DNA of 64,000 nt from Pisaster brevispinus (lineage: Eukaryota; Echinodermata; Asteroidea; Forcipulatida; Asteriidae): contig JAMKCF010000008.1 in assembly GCA_023634235.1 (NCBI GenBank), forward strand, positions 7,152,676-7,216,675, written 5' to 3'. The notes under the pieces were generated by a model. The model was given only the letters and a program-made list of their open reading frames with translations, was not told the origin of the DNA and searched no databases. Every line of letters begins with the position of its first letter. Within the stretch, counting starts at the first letter, position 1. Made by a program: the position numbers and the translations under genes. Positions 1 through 11,191 of the stretch are shown here, one piece after another.

Positions 1-145
1 ACAACAGACGTTCCTATATACCTTCAACATACTATTTTCCTCTCCCAAAGACCAAAACAAGAATGAAAATCCTCAAAGAATTCCTGAGATATTAAGCACA
101 CAATGAAGACACAGTAGAGGGTCCATATTATTGAGTACCAAATGA

Positions 146-174
146 TTTTATTTTATTTATTTATTTATTTATTT

Positions 175-206
<32 letters not shown>

Positions 207-207
207 T
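146..207. repeat. TTTA/TTTAT microsatellite
   Basis: Run of TTTA units with one broken phase, followed by T- and G-homopolymers, just upstream of the first CUB exon. No coding content. Bases 1-291 hold nothing else that I recognise. Confidence 0.9.
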
Positions 208-291
208 GTATTTTTTTTTTTGGGGGGGGTTCTGTTTAAAAAAAAATGCAAACCGACAGTTTTTGGTTTTGATTTTATTTCTCTGTCCCAG

Positions 292-1859
292 ATCTGAATC
301 TGGATGAGCATTGCGGCCAAACCGTCGACATCGGTCTATCGGGCGGCACGCTTGTCTCTCAATCCGCGCCGCTTTACGGCAGAAACTTGGACTGTACGGT
401 CTCCCTGGAGTCCGATTCATTCGTAAAGCAGATTCTCCTGACTTTCGACTGGGTGGACATCGACGGGACGGCACCCTGCACTGCGGACGATTTTCTTGAG
501 ATCTACGAAGGACTGTCGACTGACGAGTCGGACAAACTGCAGACGATCTGCGACCACACCGGACGAAATCAAGTCATATCTGAATCACATCACCCTGCGG
601 TTTAAGACGGACAACGAGACGCAGAACGCTGGGTTTGGTATTGCGTACACGGCCTTTTCTTCGGGTAAGAATTTGTGAATACATTTTTAACCACCATTGC
701 CCTGGTTTGTTATGAGGGCTTCAACGAGAGTTTAATAGCCGCAGTGACGTGAACTTGGTTTCCAGGCAAACGGACCCGGAATTAAGTAAATGAATTTCCA
801 AAACACAAATCAGTGAAAAAACGAGCAACATTGGCAGCATACAAGCATTTTACATAAGTCAATGGCATCTGAGTTGCTTACCTGGGTTTTGTTTTCCAAA
901 CAGCTTGTTATTTCTTTGGTTAGCTGATCCTTAGGTGATGAAACTGCACCTCTCAGTGTGAAACTGTTCCCGGTGTCATAGACGGAAATTCCGGGGGAAG
1001 GAATCTCCCGCCACACCGGCTCTCGTTCTTTGTCTTGGTCTGAGCTGACTGACACGCCTGGATAACTGATGATACTATAATATTTTCGGATGCTTTTCTA
1101 ACATTTGTTTAGACAAAATTATCAGTCACACCCTGAATTTCCCAAAAGAAAAACATCCCAAACAACATTTTCTGTTTTATTGCCAGGTACCTGCAGGTCA
1201 TCGGAGTTTAAGTGCAACAATGGCCGATGTATTGACCAAACTCTCAAGGACAATTTGCACGACAATTATTGCGGTGACTTCAGCGACGAATACGGTAAAT
1301 ATTCCACGTCCATTTGTTGGTCAACTCACTAAAGGCTATAGATGGGGAACATGAGTGGATGCTTATACATCCTCATAAAACTTCAATACTGCAGCCGGAG
1401 CCATCTGCCAGAAGCTTTGGTATATATACACAGTTCAACTAACATTAAACATTTCGTGCAAATTAATGGATTGCAGGCGATATTAAAATAACTCTTATTA
1501 CATAAGAAAGGGGGCACCTGGGTTGAGTGGATGTCACTTCTGCAGTATTTCATTATTTTGTTGTGAAAACTACACTGTCTTGCCTCCTGTCGATCATAAA
1601 ATACCCTGCAATGCTCATCAATATTGATTTCATTTTCACTCATCAGATGACGTGGTCCAAACCGTCACCGGCCTACTCCAATTGGGCATAGCGGTGTTCG
1701 TCATCATCCTCTTGGCCATCGTCGTGTGTGTAAATACTGGTGTGTGTCTGCTTCGGCTGCCTGTGCTATCACTGTTGCTGCAAGAGCAAACCACCGCCAC
1801 AGACCACCACGGTGGTCATGTCCTCAACCGACCAGAAACACGGTGCGCAGTATGCTTAA
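292..1859 (+). pseudogene. G1: CUB-LDLa-TM receptor, 5' partial, two frameshifts
   Basis: First array member. Its signal-peptide exon lies left of the window. Exons are CUB 292-664, LDLa-like 1187-1294 and TM/tail 1647-1859 (stop TAA), all with AG/GT borders and phase-1 junctions. The CUB has the four family cysteines (HCG, LDC, PCTADDFLEI, TIC) and ends in AYTAFSSG. The LDLa exon reads CRSSEFKC-NNGRCID-NYCGDFSDE. The TM exon keeps the family cluster CVCFGCLCYHCCCK and a PPPQTTTVV tail. The CUB exon is 373 bp where a multiple of 3 is expected; the frame slips by one base near 560-562. The TM exon also carries one extra base, an A in the AAA at about 1730-1732, between the TM start and the cysteine cluster. 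Apart from the slips, the domains look conserved. It is therefore either a young pseudogene or an intact gene with two sequencing indels. Confidence 0.85.
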
Positions 1860-2129
1860 AGGATTCTTCAATACATCAAACCATGGTCTTTAATAAGCTA
1901 TGGCGTCATAGCCGACTGGCAGAAAGTGATGGGCTGAAATGCTGTTTACACTCTAAACAAAATCCCGTGTCAGAATTGACCCAGATTCCAGGGGCCTAAC
2001 CCATTTCTAAGTGAGGGTGACTGGGAACTGGGTTAAACCATGGAATTTATACTCAAATTCTGCGTCAGTTGACCCAATTCCAGGCCATACTGCCCCCTAA
2101 AAATTAGGTCAGGCCCACGGGACTCGGAA

Positions 2130-2320
2130 TCCGGGTCGATTCTGACCTAGCCTTGTCCAAGGCTCTTTACGTCAAGCATCCCGCTTTGAATTCACCAGGT
2201 AGCATAACAATACTGGCATGGTACTGCAGTACTTGATATACAGTATACCGTGGGGTCGAAGCATGGTTTTTCAACCTCGTACCAAAAAAGAGCCTTGGAC
2301 AAGGCTAATTCTGACCCGGA
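2130..2320. repeat. Foldback element with ~36-bp arms
   Basis: The left arm at about 2130-2166 (GGGTCGATTCTGACC, then AGCCTTGTCCAAGGCTC) is the inverted partner of about 2285-2321 (GAGCCTTGGACAAGGCT, then AATTCTGACCC). Sequence resembling the left arm also occurs near 1970-1990 and 10590-10615, so it belongs to a dispersed family. It lies in the presumed 3' region of G1. Confidence 0.6.
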
Positions 2321-3835
2321 AGAAGAACAAATACACAATGAAAACGTGCTTTTTCAAAAGTTCAAACATACTTTCTGAAACAGGGGGCTCTGATGGGGAA
2401 TAATTATGAAAAAGGGGGTATAATACCTTTAATATATTACAACGAAATCTCATTGACACATATTATTAACAAACTAAAATTCTGTTAATATCAATGTGCA
2501 TCAAACTTAACTCTTGCACGGCGCTGAACAATAAGTACCACTAGAGGGCGCGTCACCTTAACAATGAACGTTTATAGCAACACAATGTTCCTGTGTAATC
2601 TTTCAAATTTATCTTTACATGAGTTGATTTTCTGTTATTGTTGAAGTGTAGCTACATCTTAAAACCCAAATGTTTAAAATTACGAGCACTTTACCTTCAA
2701 TATTTTTGTTACCTTTATAATGTTTCCATTGTTGTCAATAAACTTATACTTTTTTCATTTTTATTGTTTTAAACGGCAAACGTTTTTTTTTGTTGGTGGG
2801 TCTGTTTGTTGGGGGTGTTTGTTTGCTTTTGGGGGTGTTGGGGTGTGTGTTTGTTTGTTTGTTTGTATGTTTGTTTGTTTTTGGTTTTTGGAGTGGGGTT
2901 GGGGGATCAATGACAGTAAAACGTATATATTTAAACCTCGCCCTGAAACAAGAATAAGCTTTCTCGATACCATTGTGCGTTTGCTCTCGGCTGGCACCTC
3001 ACACGGTAGCCTGCACATGCTACTGTGATTGGTCAAGACATAATTGACTGTGATTGGTCAATACATAATGGGTGGGGCTTGTTATATTGAGTTGAGGTAA
3101 TACGGTATGGTAAAGTAGTGGTGGTGTTCCGATATTGTATTCTGCATTGTCATTATTTTAATTTCTTAATTTTTCTTATGTCTTTTAAGAAGAAAACTAA
3201 TATTTTAAAATGAGTTTAATCTTTGTTTTTGATATTTTTTTTACTTTTTGGGGGCAAATAAAAACTTCTCAAGGGAGCTTTGTCGATTGTTGTTTATTAT
3301 TGCGATGTAGAAACTCAAATAAACTAGACATTCATTTTATGTTTACTACAAAAACAAGGTGTTCGTGATTGATGCCATCAAATTATGATTGAATGATATT
3401 TCACTTTATCAACCAAATTTGTGGTTCAGGAGTACGATTTTTTCCAATATAAAACTTCAACTTCCGGTTTGAACCAAAAGTTAAGGTCAATAATGCACAA
3501 TAATGTATTAACACACGTAGGCCCTTCACACACACTAAACCTATACGGGTACATTGTGCGTGTAGTTCACTTTATATCCTGTACATGTACATGTACATTG
3601 CACACACTGCACTTATGTGTCTTACCATGGAGAAATGAGTCTATGGTCTTATGTACTGTACCGCTACATGTAGGAATACATTTGGGTTCGCGCGGTGTTT
3701 CAGTGTATATTTCACACCCAAATAATAGTCGGTCTAATATTTGAAAAAGACACACAGAATGTGATCCAATTTTTCCCTTCTTCTCGATCTACTTCTTCTT
3801 CTGTGGAACTCTTCTCTATTTCTCTATACAGTATA

Positions 3836-4263
3836 GTTCAAGATTGAAACTGAACTGAACCTTGAAACTCATCAGACAATTAAACCTTAATATGAAGACG
3901 ATTTAGTTTTCATGACGTCATTGCGACGTCATCATGTGTCGAATTACAATGTTTGTACATTTGAAAAATTACCATTTGCCATTCGCTGTATTTCATTGAG
4001 TTTGAACGCTCTACGATGTTCATAGTTGAGCACCTGATTGTCCAAGACTAGGGAAACATTTGGAAAGTTAACACTAAAATCGTATGACCTTTTTCCGGTC
4101 TTACCGGAAGGTCAAAGTCAGCCTTTGTGTTTTATAACATTTTTGTCATAACTCAAGATTGAAATTGAATTGTACCTTTAAACTCAACAGACAACTGAAT
4201 CTTATTATCAAGAACACACAAACTTGATGGTGTCATGATGACGTCACCAGGTATCGAATTACA
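3836..4263. repeat. Two diverged direct repeat units
   Basis: 3836-3955 and 4148-4263 share the order TCAAGATTGAAA, GAACTGAACCTT/GAATTGTACCTT, AAACTCA-CAGACAA, a CATGACGTCA-type core and TCGAATTACAA. The spacing of about 312 bp and clear divergence suggest an old repeat or internal duplication of a mobile element. No coding potential. Confidence 0.55.
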
Positions 4264-4554
4264 AGAAATCAGTTTAAAAGAAACTCTAATATTTCTAAAA
4301 CATCATAACTCATGAACCACACGTTGGATTTTTACAATCTACACATCATCAGACAGGTCGCTAATAGTTCAACAAACGCTACACAGAATGTGACCCCATT
4401 TGACCTTGACTTCCGGTTCAAACCAGATTATGAAAAATTAAAAAATTTAAATCTCAAAAACTACGTAATATTTTAACATACAATTTTGTTGCCGAGAAGG
4501 GTTCCACGGAAGAAGAAGATGGATATAACCCCCCCCCCCCGAACAATAACAAGA

Positions 4555-4775
4555 GGTGTTTGGCAAATGTTGCAAAAAAAGGAACAAAAACAAGAGGTGT
4601 TCGCGTACATGTTGCACGAACACCTAAGAAGAAAGAAGGAAGAAGAAGATTGAGAAGAAAGACAAAAAACCTCAGAACAATAACAAATGGTGTTCGTGCA
4701 CGTATTGCACGACCACCTACAAACAGAAAAATAACGAGAGGTGTTCGTGCATGTATTGCACGAACACCTATAAAT
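4555..4775. repeat. Array of three GTGTTCGTGCA hairpins
   Basis: Three near-palindromes lie at about 4595-4625, 4689-4717 and 4740-4770. Each has the form GGTGTTCGxGCA, a loop of 4-6 nt, then TGCACGAxCACC. A fourth, degenerate left arm is at 4554-4562. A small + frame through them gives a repeated GVR...ARTP peptide only because the hairpin itself is translated. Confidence 0.7.
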
Positions 4776-5028
4776 TGCCTTACTGTACGATCGTTTCCAT
4801 AAAAAGAAAGTGCCAATCTATGGACGCTGCACTGATAATTATGAACTCCAACTGCAGACGCAAGCAAGAGCTCTCACAGATTATTTTTATTTAGTCCGTT
4901 TTCTTAATACATTCTTGTGTTGCGAAACATACATTGCACCATAAAAATGAGTAAATTGACGCAGGGAAATGAGCTAAACCGGAAGTACGTTGCAAGGACA
5001 GAAACATCCAAGCATATCCGGCTGGTTC

Positions 5029-5035
5029 TATAAAA
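5029..5035 (+). promoter_or_regulatory. TATA box of G2
   Basis: TATAAAA lies 81 bp before the preferred G2 start codon. A start of transcription about 30 bp downstream (near 5060) would give a 5'UTR of roughly 50 nt with no exon needed upstream. Placement is from sequence only. Confidence 0.55.
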
Positions 5036-5109
5036 CAGAGACGCACAGCAGTTGTTTTAGTTTAAACTTACTAAAAAGGTCAACTGCTGTGTTAATGCAC
5101 TGGACAAAT

Positions 5110-8100
5110 ATGGCAGGTTCAACAGCAAGGAGTGGTCTGATGTTCGTTTGGATTGTGGCAGTTTTGCTGGTCAATTTTGCCAACAGCAGAGGTAAGGAAA
5201 ACATTTTGGAAGAAACCAGTGTTTTGTTTATAGTCAGGAAAACTGTTATAGTCAATGATGGTATATAGCCTGTAAACGGGACAATTTATATACACATATA
5301 TATTTTTCTTTCCTTTTCCTTGTTTTCGGTTCTTCTGATTGTTCCCTTTTCTGTCCTTTTTTCTTCTCCTCCTCCTCCTCCTTCTTCTTCTTCTTCTTCT
5401 TCTTTTTTTCTTTCTCTTTTTAGGGGGGGGGGGTTGGGGTTGGAGGTTTTTTTGATGATTCAGATCACCACAGAGTACTTTATAGTCAATTAAAATTGTA
5501 CATTATTTGCACGCTGCTCCCGAAATCCGTCAAAGATATGATATTCACACAACAAACCTCCTTACTAAAATGTCACCAATCAGAACGACAGGGATAATAA
5601 ATGAGCATGAAAGGATATGGTATCAAAGTGTACACCCAATATTATTACAATGATATATGTGACTAATTTCCTTGCATTGTTTTGAAGCTATAATACAACA
5701 CTTCCCAGCCACGTAGCTCTTCAGAATTACTCTCGGAACCCGTGCTCATGAGAAATAACAAAATATTAGGCCTGTAACCAGCAGTTCCAGATACCATTTC
5801 TATTCAAATGAACAGAAGCACACAGCTATACGTGTTGCAGTTGCTCAGTGGTCACTCTGTCGCTCTGTGGTCCTTTGTTCTGTATGCCGCATGTGACCTT
5901 TTGACTTTTTCTTCCAGATATTGAGAGCATGATTAACGACTATCTATTTCTGAGATTGTTTTTGTAGGTGATTTTAATATTCATATGGATAATTTGAAAG
6001 ATACCAATGCCACACGGTTTAAGACCATACTATCGTATGGTCTTCGTCAGCATGTCTCAACACACATTCATGGACATCTGCTTGACCTACTCTTAACATA
6101 AAAATACAACACTTGTTTCTGGTATGTGTCTTCATCCTGGGTTGTCTGATCACTTTGCTGTTATGTCTCAATTATCACTTCAGAAACCACAACCCCCTAA
6201 AGTTACTATTACAGCACGTATAGACATAACCTCAAGTCTATTGATGTTAACGTTTTCCGCAATGATCTCCAAATTTGATATGACACTAATTCCACCCATC
6301 TCGTTGTTATCCGTATCATTTGCTGTACTGTATTTTCTGCATTCTACCTTCGCAATGATAACGATTATTTCTAGAAGTGGTGCGCTGTAGTCGTGACCTT
6401 TGAGCTCTTTGCGAGGAGCGGTGACGTCATGACCAATATACATCCGGTTCAAAAGTGGGATCGGAGCCGGATCAAGCGCTGGTGTAAACGCGACACAGGA
6501 TCTTGATCTGCGGTCGTTAAAAAAATGCCGGATCTCAATCCACCTTTCTGGATCTAGTGTAAACGCGGTGCTTGGTAGCCTTTTGAATAAGCACGCACCA
6601 GCTCACATAAGGTCTGTTCGTTTGAGACCTCACAGTCCTTGTTTTTAATGTTGTTATACAGACTGCTAGAAAACTACGTATAGGGTCCATGAGAGAAAAT
6701 GGAGGCACTCAAGACGAGAGATTGATAGACAGTTGTATTGTTATCATAGACACATAATGAATTAATTAATGACGCCAAGATAAAGTATTACTCCTCTCAA
6801 ATTACAGAATATTCGGGAGATCAGAGGATATTTAAAATTGTTAATGGGTTATTGCATCAAACAAATAAAAAGCCTGTATTACCTAGTAGTGTATCAGATG
6901 CGGTTTAGGCAGGTAGTTTTTCTCTGTATTTCAGCAACAAAATTGTTAAAATTCGTAGTATTTTCCCTGTATCAACTTGTTCTGCTATGTTGCCAACTAA
7001 CGATTTACCTGAGAGTGTACATGTATTGAATATTTCTGAGTTTGAACCTACTACTGTGTCTGAGATTATACAATTAATAAGTAGTTCTCCTAAATCAGGT
7101 GAACCGGACCCCGTACCTACATATCTTTTTTAAAAGTGTATTGATGTTCTATAGCACCCCTTATAAGTACTATTGTGAACAAGTCTTTTGAGCAAGGTAT
7201 TTTTCCAGACAGTCTTATATTAAGACAGGCTCACATTCGTCCCCTATTATCAAGAAGCCAGGTTTAGATATAGAGACTTGTCTAACTACAGACTGGTGGC
7301 CTATTGATGTTAATTGGCCTTGCTGATAAATTTCAATCTGCATAGTTTAGGCATAGCACTGAATCGCCACTTTTGTGAGTGCAAAATGACATTTTATGTG
7401 CTATGGATGAAGGCCATGTGACTGCCCTGAAGTGCGGCTTTTGACACCGTGGATCACACTATTTTGCTCAAGAGACTTCGTGATATTATTGGTTTACAAG
7501 GTAGAGCCCTTAAATGGTGCCAATTCTATTTGCACTACAGACCACAACATGTTCGCATTGGCAATTCCCACATCAGATCCGGTTGTTCATGGTTTTTCGG
7601 TCCCTCAAGGGTCAGTTCTTGGACCGCTGTGGTTCACAGTGTACACCTACCCAGTTCATAACATCACCGTGAAATACAAACTTAACTCTAATGTATAGGC
7701 TATGCTGATGACACCCAGTTATATTTCTCTTTAAAACCATCCCGAAATGTTGCTGATGAGAGAATCAGTCGTATTGAAACTTGTGAAATTCGTGTTTGGA
7801 TGAAAGATGATTTCCTTAAACTCAAGGATAACAATACAGAATTTATTGTACTTGGTTCACGTCAACAATTCTCTAAAGTTTCTTTTCCCCATATCAGTAT
7901 GGGTGACTCCGCAATAACCGCTGTTATTAAACCTCGTAATCTTGGTACTACATTCGACTCTTCCGTGACAGTGACACTTAGTAATTTGCATATTTCTAGT
8001 ATTGCACGTTCTACGACATTTCACATTCGTAATATCGGCAAAGTAAGAAACTATTTAACACAGAATGCAACTGAGCAGATAGTCCACTCGGTCGTAGTTT

Positions 8101-11100
8101 CCAGACTTAACATATGCAACTCACTTTAAAACGGTCTTCCTTGTACTCAAATTGAACGTCTTCAGTGAATTCCGAACTCTGCTGCTCGTGTTCCTTGACT
8201 AAGAAGTCCTCCCATAATATTACGCCTATTTTAAAAGAGTTACACTGGCTGCCAGTAAGCAATGGATTAAGTACAAACTTCTGATTTTTTGTGTATAAAT
8301 CACTCACAAACAGTGCCCCTGCATATATTGATGATCTTCTCAAACCATACCATCCTCCTTGCAAACTCCGGTCTTGCAAGTCTAACCTCCTTATTGAGCC
8401 CATGTCCAATCATTCATGGGGAAACCGATCTTTCTCACACGCTGCGCCACGCTTATGGAACAAATTGCCATAGCGTTAAAACAACAAGAGATACCGGACA
8501 TTTGTTTGTGTGCTGTGTTAATCGGTTATGTAAAAATAAATAAATAAAAAATTACACCAAAATAAAGCATAACAAAGTCTGCTCCTGCATAAAATGGATA
8601 TAAAACGAAAATTTGAACCAATTTCAAATAGAACTCTATAGTCTGGTTTCATTTCTCCCTCGCCACAGAGTACCTGGCCGAGGAATGCGGTGAAGTGATA
8701 GACATAGGGGATAGTGGCGGGACACTAGATTCCCAACTCGGGATCAACTATGCAAACGACTTGGACTGCACCGTCACCCTCCGGACCTCCGCGGGTCGCC
8801 GGATCCTGTTGAACTTTGAGCAGTTTAACACCGAGGGTTTAACTCCATGCTCTGCGGACTACCTGGAGTTGTTTGACAGTGACATGACCAGTATCAGGAA
8901 ACTCTGTGGGACAACTCTACCCACTGATATCACTTCTCTGTATAATGAACTCATACTGCGATTCAGGACGGATATCTCTATTACGGATTCGGGTTTTATT
9001 CTTGCGTACACTTCCTTTTCATCGGGTAAGTAAACAATTATGCACGCGAAATGTATACATGCACTTACTCGAATAATAGTAACTTGACCCAAGTGTGACG
9101 TTCCCATTAAGCCCCACCCACTACGCACAAGAACAACAGGTTAATGTTGCATGGCCCACTTCATGGCCTGGTTTTCACCGAAAACATATTTTATAATAGA
9201 ATGTTTTTCTCCGTAAGAATTTTGACAGATGATGCATGGAGGATAATGTTGATGTTCAAAACGTTTTGTTGTTGTTGTTGTTTGTTTGTCTTTTACTTTT
9301 ACATTAAGTCACGGACAATGCATAAAATACATTTATTTATTCTTAATATGGTTGTTTAGTTATACCCTTTAACAGACGTTCTCCTAAAACTCGCCACCGT
9401 CTAAACAAAAATACGTTTATTGTACTTTCAAAATATCCGGGGAAATAGTCTTTAGGCTCGCGTATTTCAGGTGTCAAAATATCATCCATACAACAGAAAC
9501 GTACGGCGTTCATGTTATCCCTAAAACATAATGAAGCCCCGTTCGAGCCACTATTCACCTTATATGTGATGTATTTTACAGCACCGCTACTGATATCTTG
9601 CAGTCGCAACGAAGTATTTTATTGCATTTTGAAAACACTAGAAAAGTTTAAGTTGTGGCCGCAATTCCCAAAACGGGCGGTGCCATGAAGTACATCACAC
9701 AAGGTGAGATTAATGCACTTGTCAAGCGGCACATTTTGTCAATGCAGCTTCCTTGTAACAGTGAAAAATAAATCTCTCATAATAATGTTGCTTGGGCCTG
9801 AGAAAGCAGAGGCTTTGAAGAAGATTTAATAACAGTCCAATGACATCGTACTTATAGACCCCCTTGCATTGGCCGCCATCTTTGATGTCAAACAAAGGAA
9901 AGGTACACGCACTGCGCCCGACTCCCAGCCAATGACAGCTCTTCATTGGTCTCAATGAGGGGACTCTTTTGGGAATTGAGACGTCATACGCAAGGGGGTC
10001 TATAGACCTTTATCATGCTGCCGCCATTTTGGTCATGTTCCCTGTATCCAGTAACAGTATTGGATGCTAATATTCACTGTACAAAAAAGGTACCAGATTA
10101 TTTTTCCTTCCAGCTTCGGTTTGGTTACATTGAGCTGAATAGGAGAAAATCAAGATGGCCGCACCATGATAAAGGTCTATTGTGTGGTGACTGATGAGTT
10201 TTGGTTTGTTTTTTTATTACCCTATGCCAGGTTTATGCGGCTCTGACGAGTTCACGTGTGACAACGGCCGATGCATTGATGACGATCTCAGAAATAATTT
10301 GTACAACAACTGCGGCGATAACAGTGACGAAAGCTATAGTAAGCAAGTTACATGTAGTCGTAGTTTTTGCTTCACACAAATAATTAGTCCTGTTTTGTGT
10401 AAATCAGCAATCTTATTTATTTAAAAAATTTGACACTTTCATGGGTGCCTGCAATTTGCCATTTATCCCTCATCGTTTGGCAGAGGGCGCTATTTATATC
10501 AGAACTATAAGCACATACATCCGAGCTAAAATCCTGTATTTTTTTTAATTTTTAACCACTTCCGGGTTAGTCTGACCCCGGGACAGGCTCCACTGGGACT
10601 CGGAATCAGGGTCCAATCTTAGAGTTTTTAGAGTGTATTCAATTGATTTTTAGGGGAGAAAAATGGTTGTGTGGTGTTTGTTCAAATTTGACTAAAAACA
10701 TACTCAAAAGTTACACGTTGGCCACCCTGCATCCAACTCTATGGTATTGTCATTCTGTTTTATGCCATTTTTGACCTACTTGTGGATTCTCCTAACACTA
10801 AAACTGTCATTTATTTTCAGGTATTGACATTGATGAAACCATCAACACCGCCGCTGGTATTTTACGGTGGGGGATTGGGGTGCTTGTTGCCATCATCATC
10901 GGCATCATCGCCGGCGTCGTATTGGTCTGTGTGTGCGTTGGTTGTCTTTGCTACCACGTCTGCTGTAAAAGCCCACCTCCCCAGCGGTCCACCGCCGTAG
11001 TTCTGACTAGCGCCAACCAACAGCCTAGTGGCCAGGTTGTGACGTACAACCAGCCACCGCCCGCGTACAACCAGCATGCACCGTACGGTCAGCCCACCAC

Positions 11101-11158
11101 AGTCCCGTACGGCCAACCCGCAGGAGAGCAACCAGCCCCGGTTGAAGTCAAAGCTTAG
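5110..11158 (+). CDS. G2: signal-CUB-LDLa-TM receptor with PPxY tail
   Basis: Complete four-exon gene, 294 aa: 5110-5191 (signal), 8669-9025 (CUB), 10231-10338 (LDLa-like), 10821-11158 (TM/tail, stop TAG). All junctions are GT-AG and phase 1. I chose ATG 5110 over the in-frame ATG 5095 because it has A at -3 and G at +4. The signal core is FVWIVAVLLVNFA. The CUB has ECG, LDCTVTL, PCSADYLELFD and KLCG cysteines and ends SGFILAYTSFSS; acidic residues typical of Ca-binding CUBs (FNTEG, ADYLELFD, RFRTD) are present. The LDLa keeps CGSDEFTC-NGRCID-NCGDNSDE but lacks Cys4 and Cys6. The TM helix is WGIGVLVAIIIGIIAGVVL, then CVCVGCLCYHVCCK, PPPQRSTAVV and a tail with PPPAY (a PPxY WW-domain ligand) and two PYGQP motifs. 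Likely a single-pass surface receptor; the ligand is unknown. Intron 1 carries a LINE, intron 2 two MITEs. Confidence 0.93.
5335..5435. repeat. Pyrimidine-rich TTC/CTC tract and G run
   Basis: A low-complexity CTCCTC and CTTCTT run followed by a T tract and nine or ten Gs, in G2 intron 1. No other content. Confidence 0.8.
5930..8550 (+). mobile_element. Degenerate CR1/Jockey-type LINE
   Basis: Decayed non-LTR retrotransposon in G2 intron 1, same strand. At about 5965-6080 is the end of an AP-endonuclease domain (GDFNIHMDN ... SYGLRQHVSTHIHGHLLDLL). At 7440-7700 is a reverse-transcriptase palm with DTVDHTILLKRLRDIIGLQG, FYLHYRPQHV and the signature VPQGSVLGPLWF. At about 7700 YADDTQLYFS follows, then thumb-like NLGTTFDSSVTV and, at 8235-8475, LHWLPVSN ... 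HAAPRLWNKLP. Stops and frameshifts break it throughout, so it is not active. The end at 8535-8550 is AAATAAATAAATAAAA, a simple tail as in CR1/L2-type elements. A MITE is inserted at 6302-6571. Confidence 0.85.
6302..6571. mobile_element. MITE fragment nested in the LINE
   Basis: About 270 bp that is the near-identical reverse complement of 31045-31310. Its right end ATCCACCTTTCTGGATCTAG, then TGTAAACGCGGT, is the terminal inverted repeat of the fuller copy inside the G6 intron element. The left end is truncated relative to that copy. Confidence 0.8.
9855..10002. mobile_element. MITE, TIR TAGACCCCCTTGC
   Basis: About 148 bp in G2 intron 2, bounded by TAGACCCCCTTGC at the left and GCAAGGGGGTCTA at the right and flanked by TA. 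It abuts the next MITE, whose end starts TAGACC as well. Confidence 0.7.
10003..10180. mobile_element. MITE, TIR AGACCTTTATCATG
   Basis: About 178 bp with ends TAGACCTTTATCATG and CATGATAAAGGTCTA. A second copy with about 85% visual similarity, in the same orientation, is at 61638-61819 inside a NUDT21 intron. Both contain GTTACATTGAG-TGAAT-GGAGAAAATCAAGAT. Confidence 0.8.
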
Positions 11159-11185
11159 TCACGCTTACTTTCTCTAATTTCTCGA

Positions 11186-11191
11186 AATAAA
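11186..11191 (+). terminator. Polyadenylation signal AATAAA of G2
   Basis: Canonical AATAAA 28 bp after the G2 stop codon, which implies a very short 3'UTR. Confidence 0.6.

Larger units (their letters stand above)
1860..5028. other. Intergenic, G1 to G2
   Basis: No credible exon found. Possible G1 polyadenylation signals AATAAA occur at 2737-2742 and 3257-3262. The rest is low-complexity GTTT/T-rich sequence (2780-2890), a short foldback, and diverged internal repeats with hairpins, listed separately. Confidence 0.6.

Noticed and set aside
4560..4802. Basic 80-residue ORF with repeated GVR...ARTP
   Set aside because: The repeat is the translation of DNA hairpins in one frame; there is no gene context.
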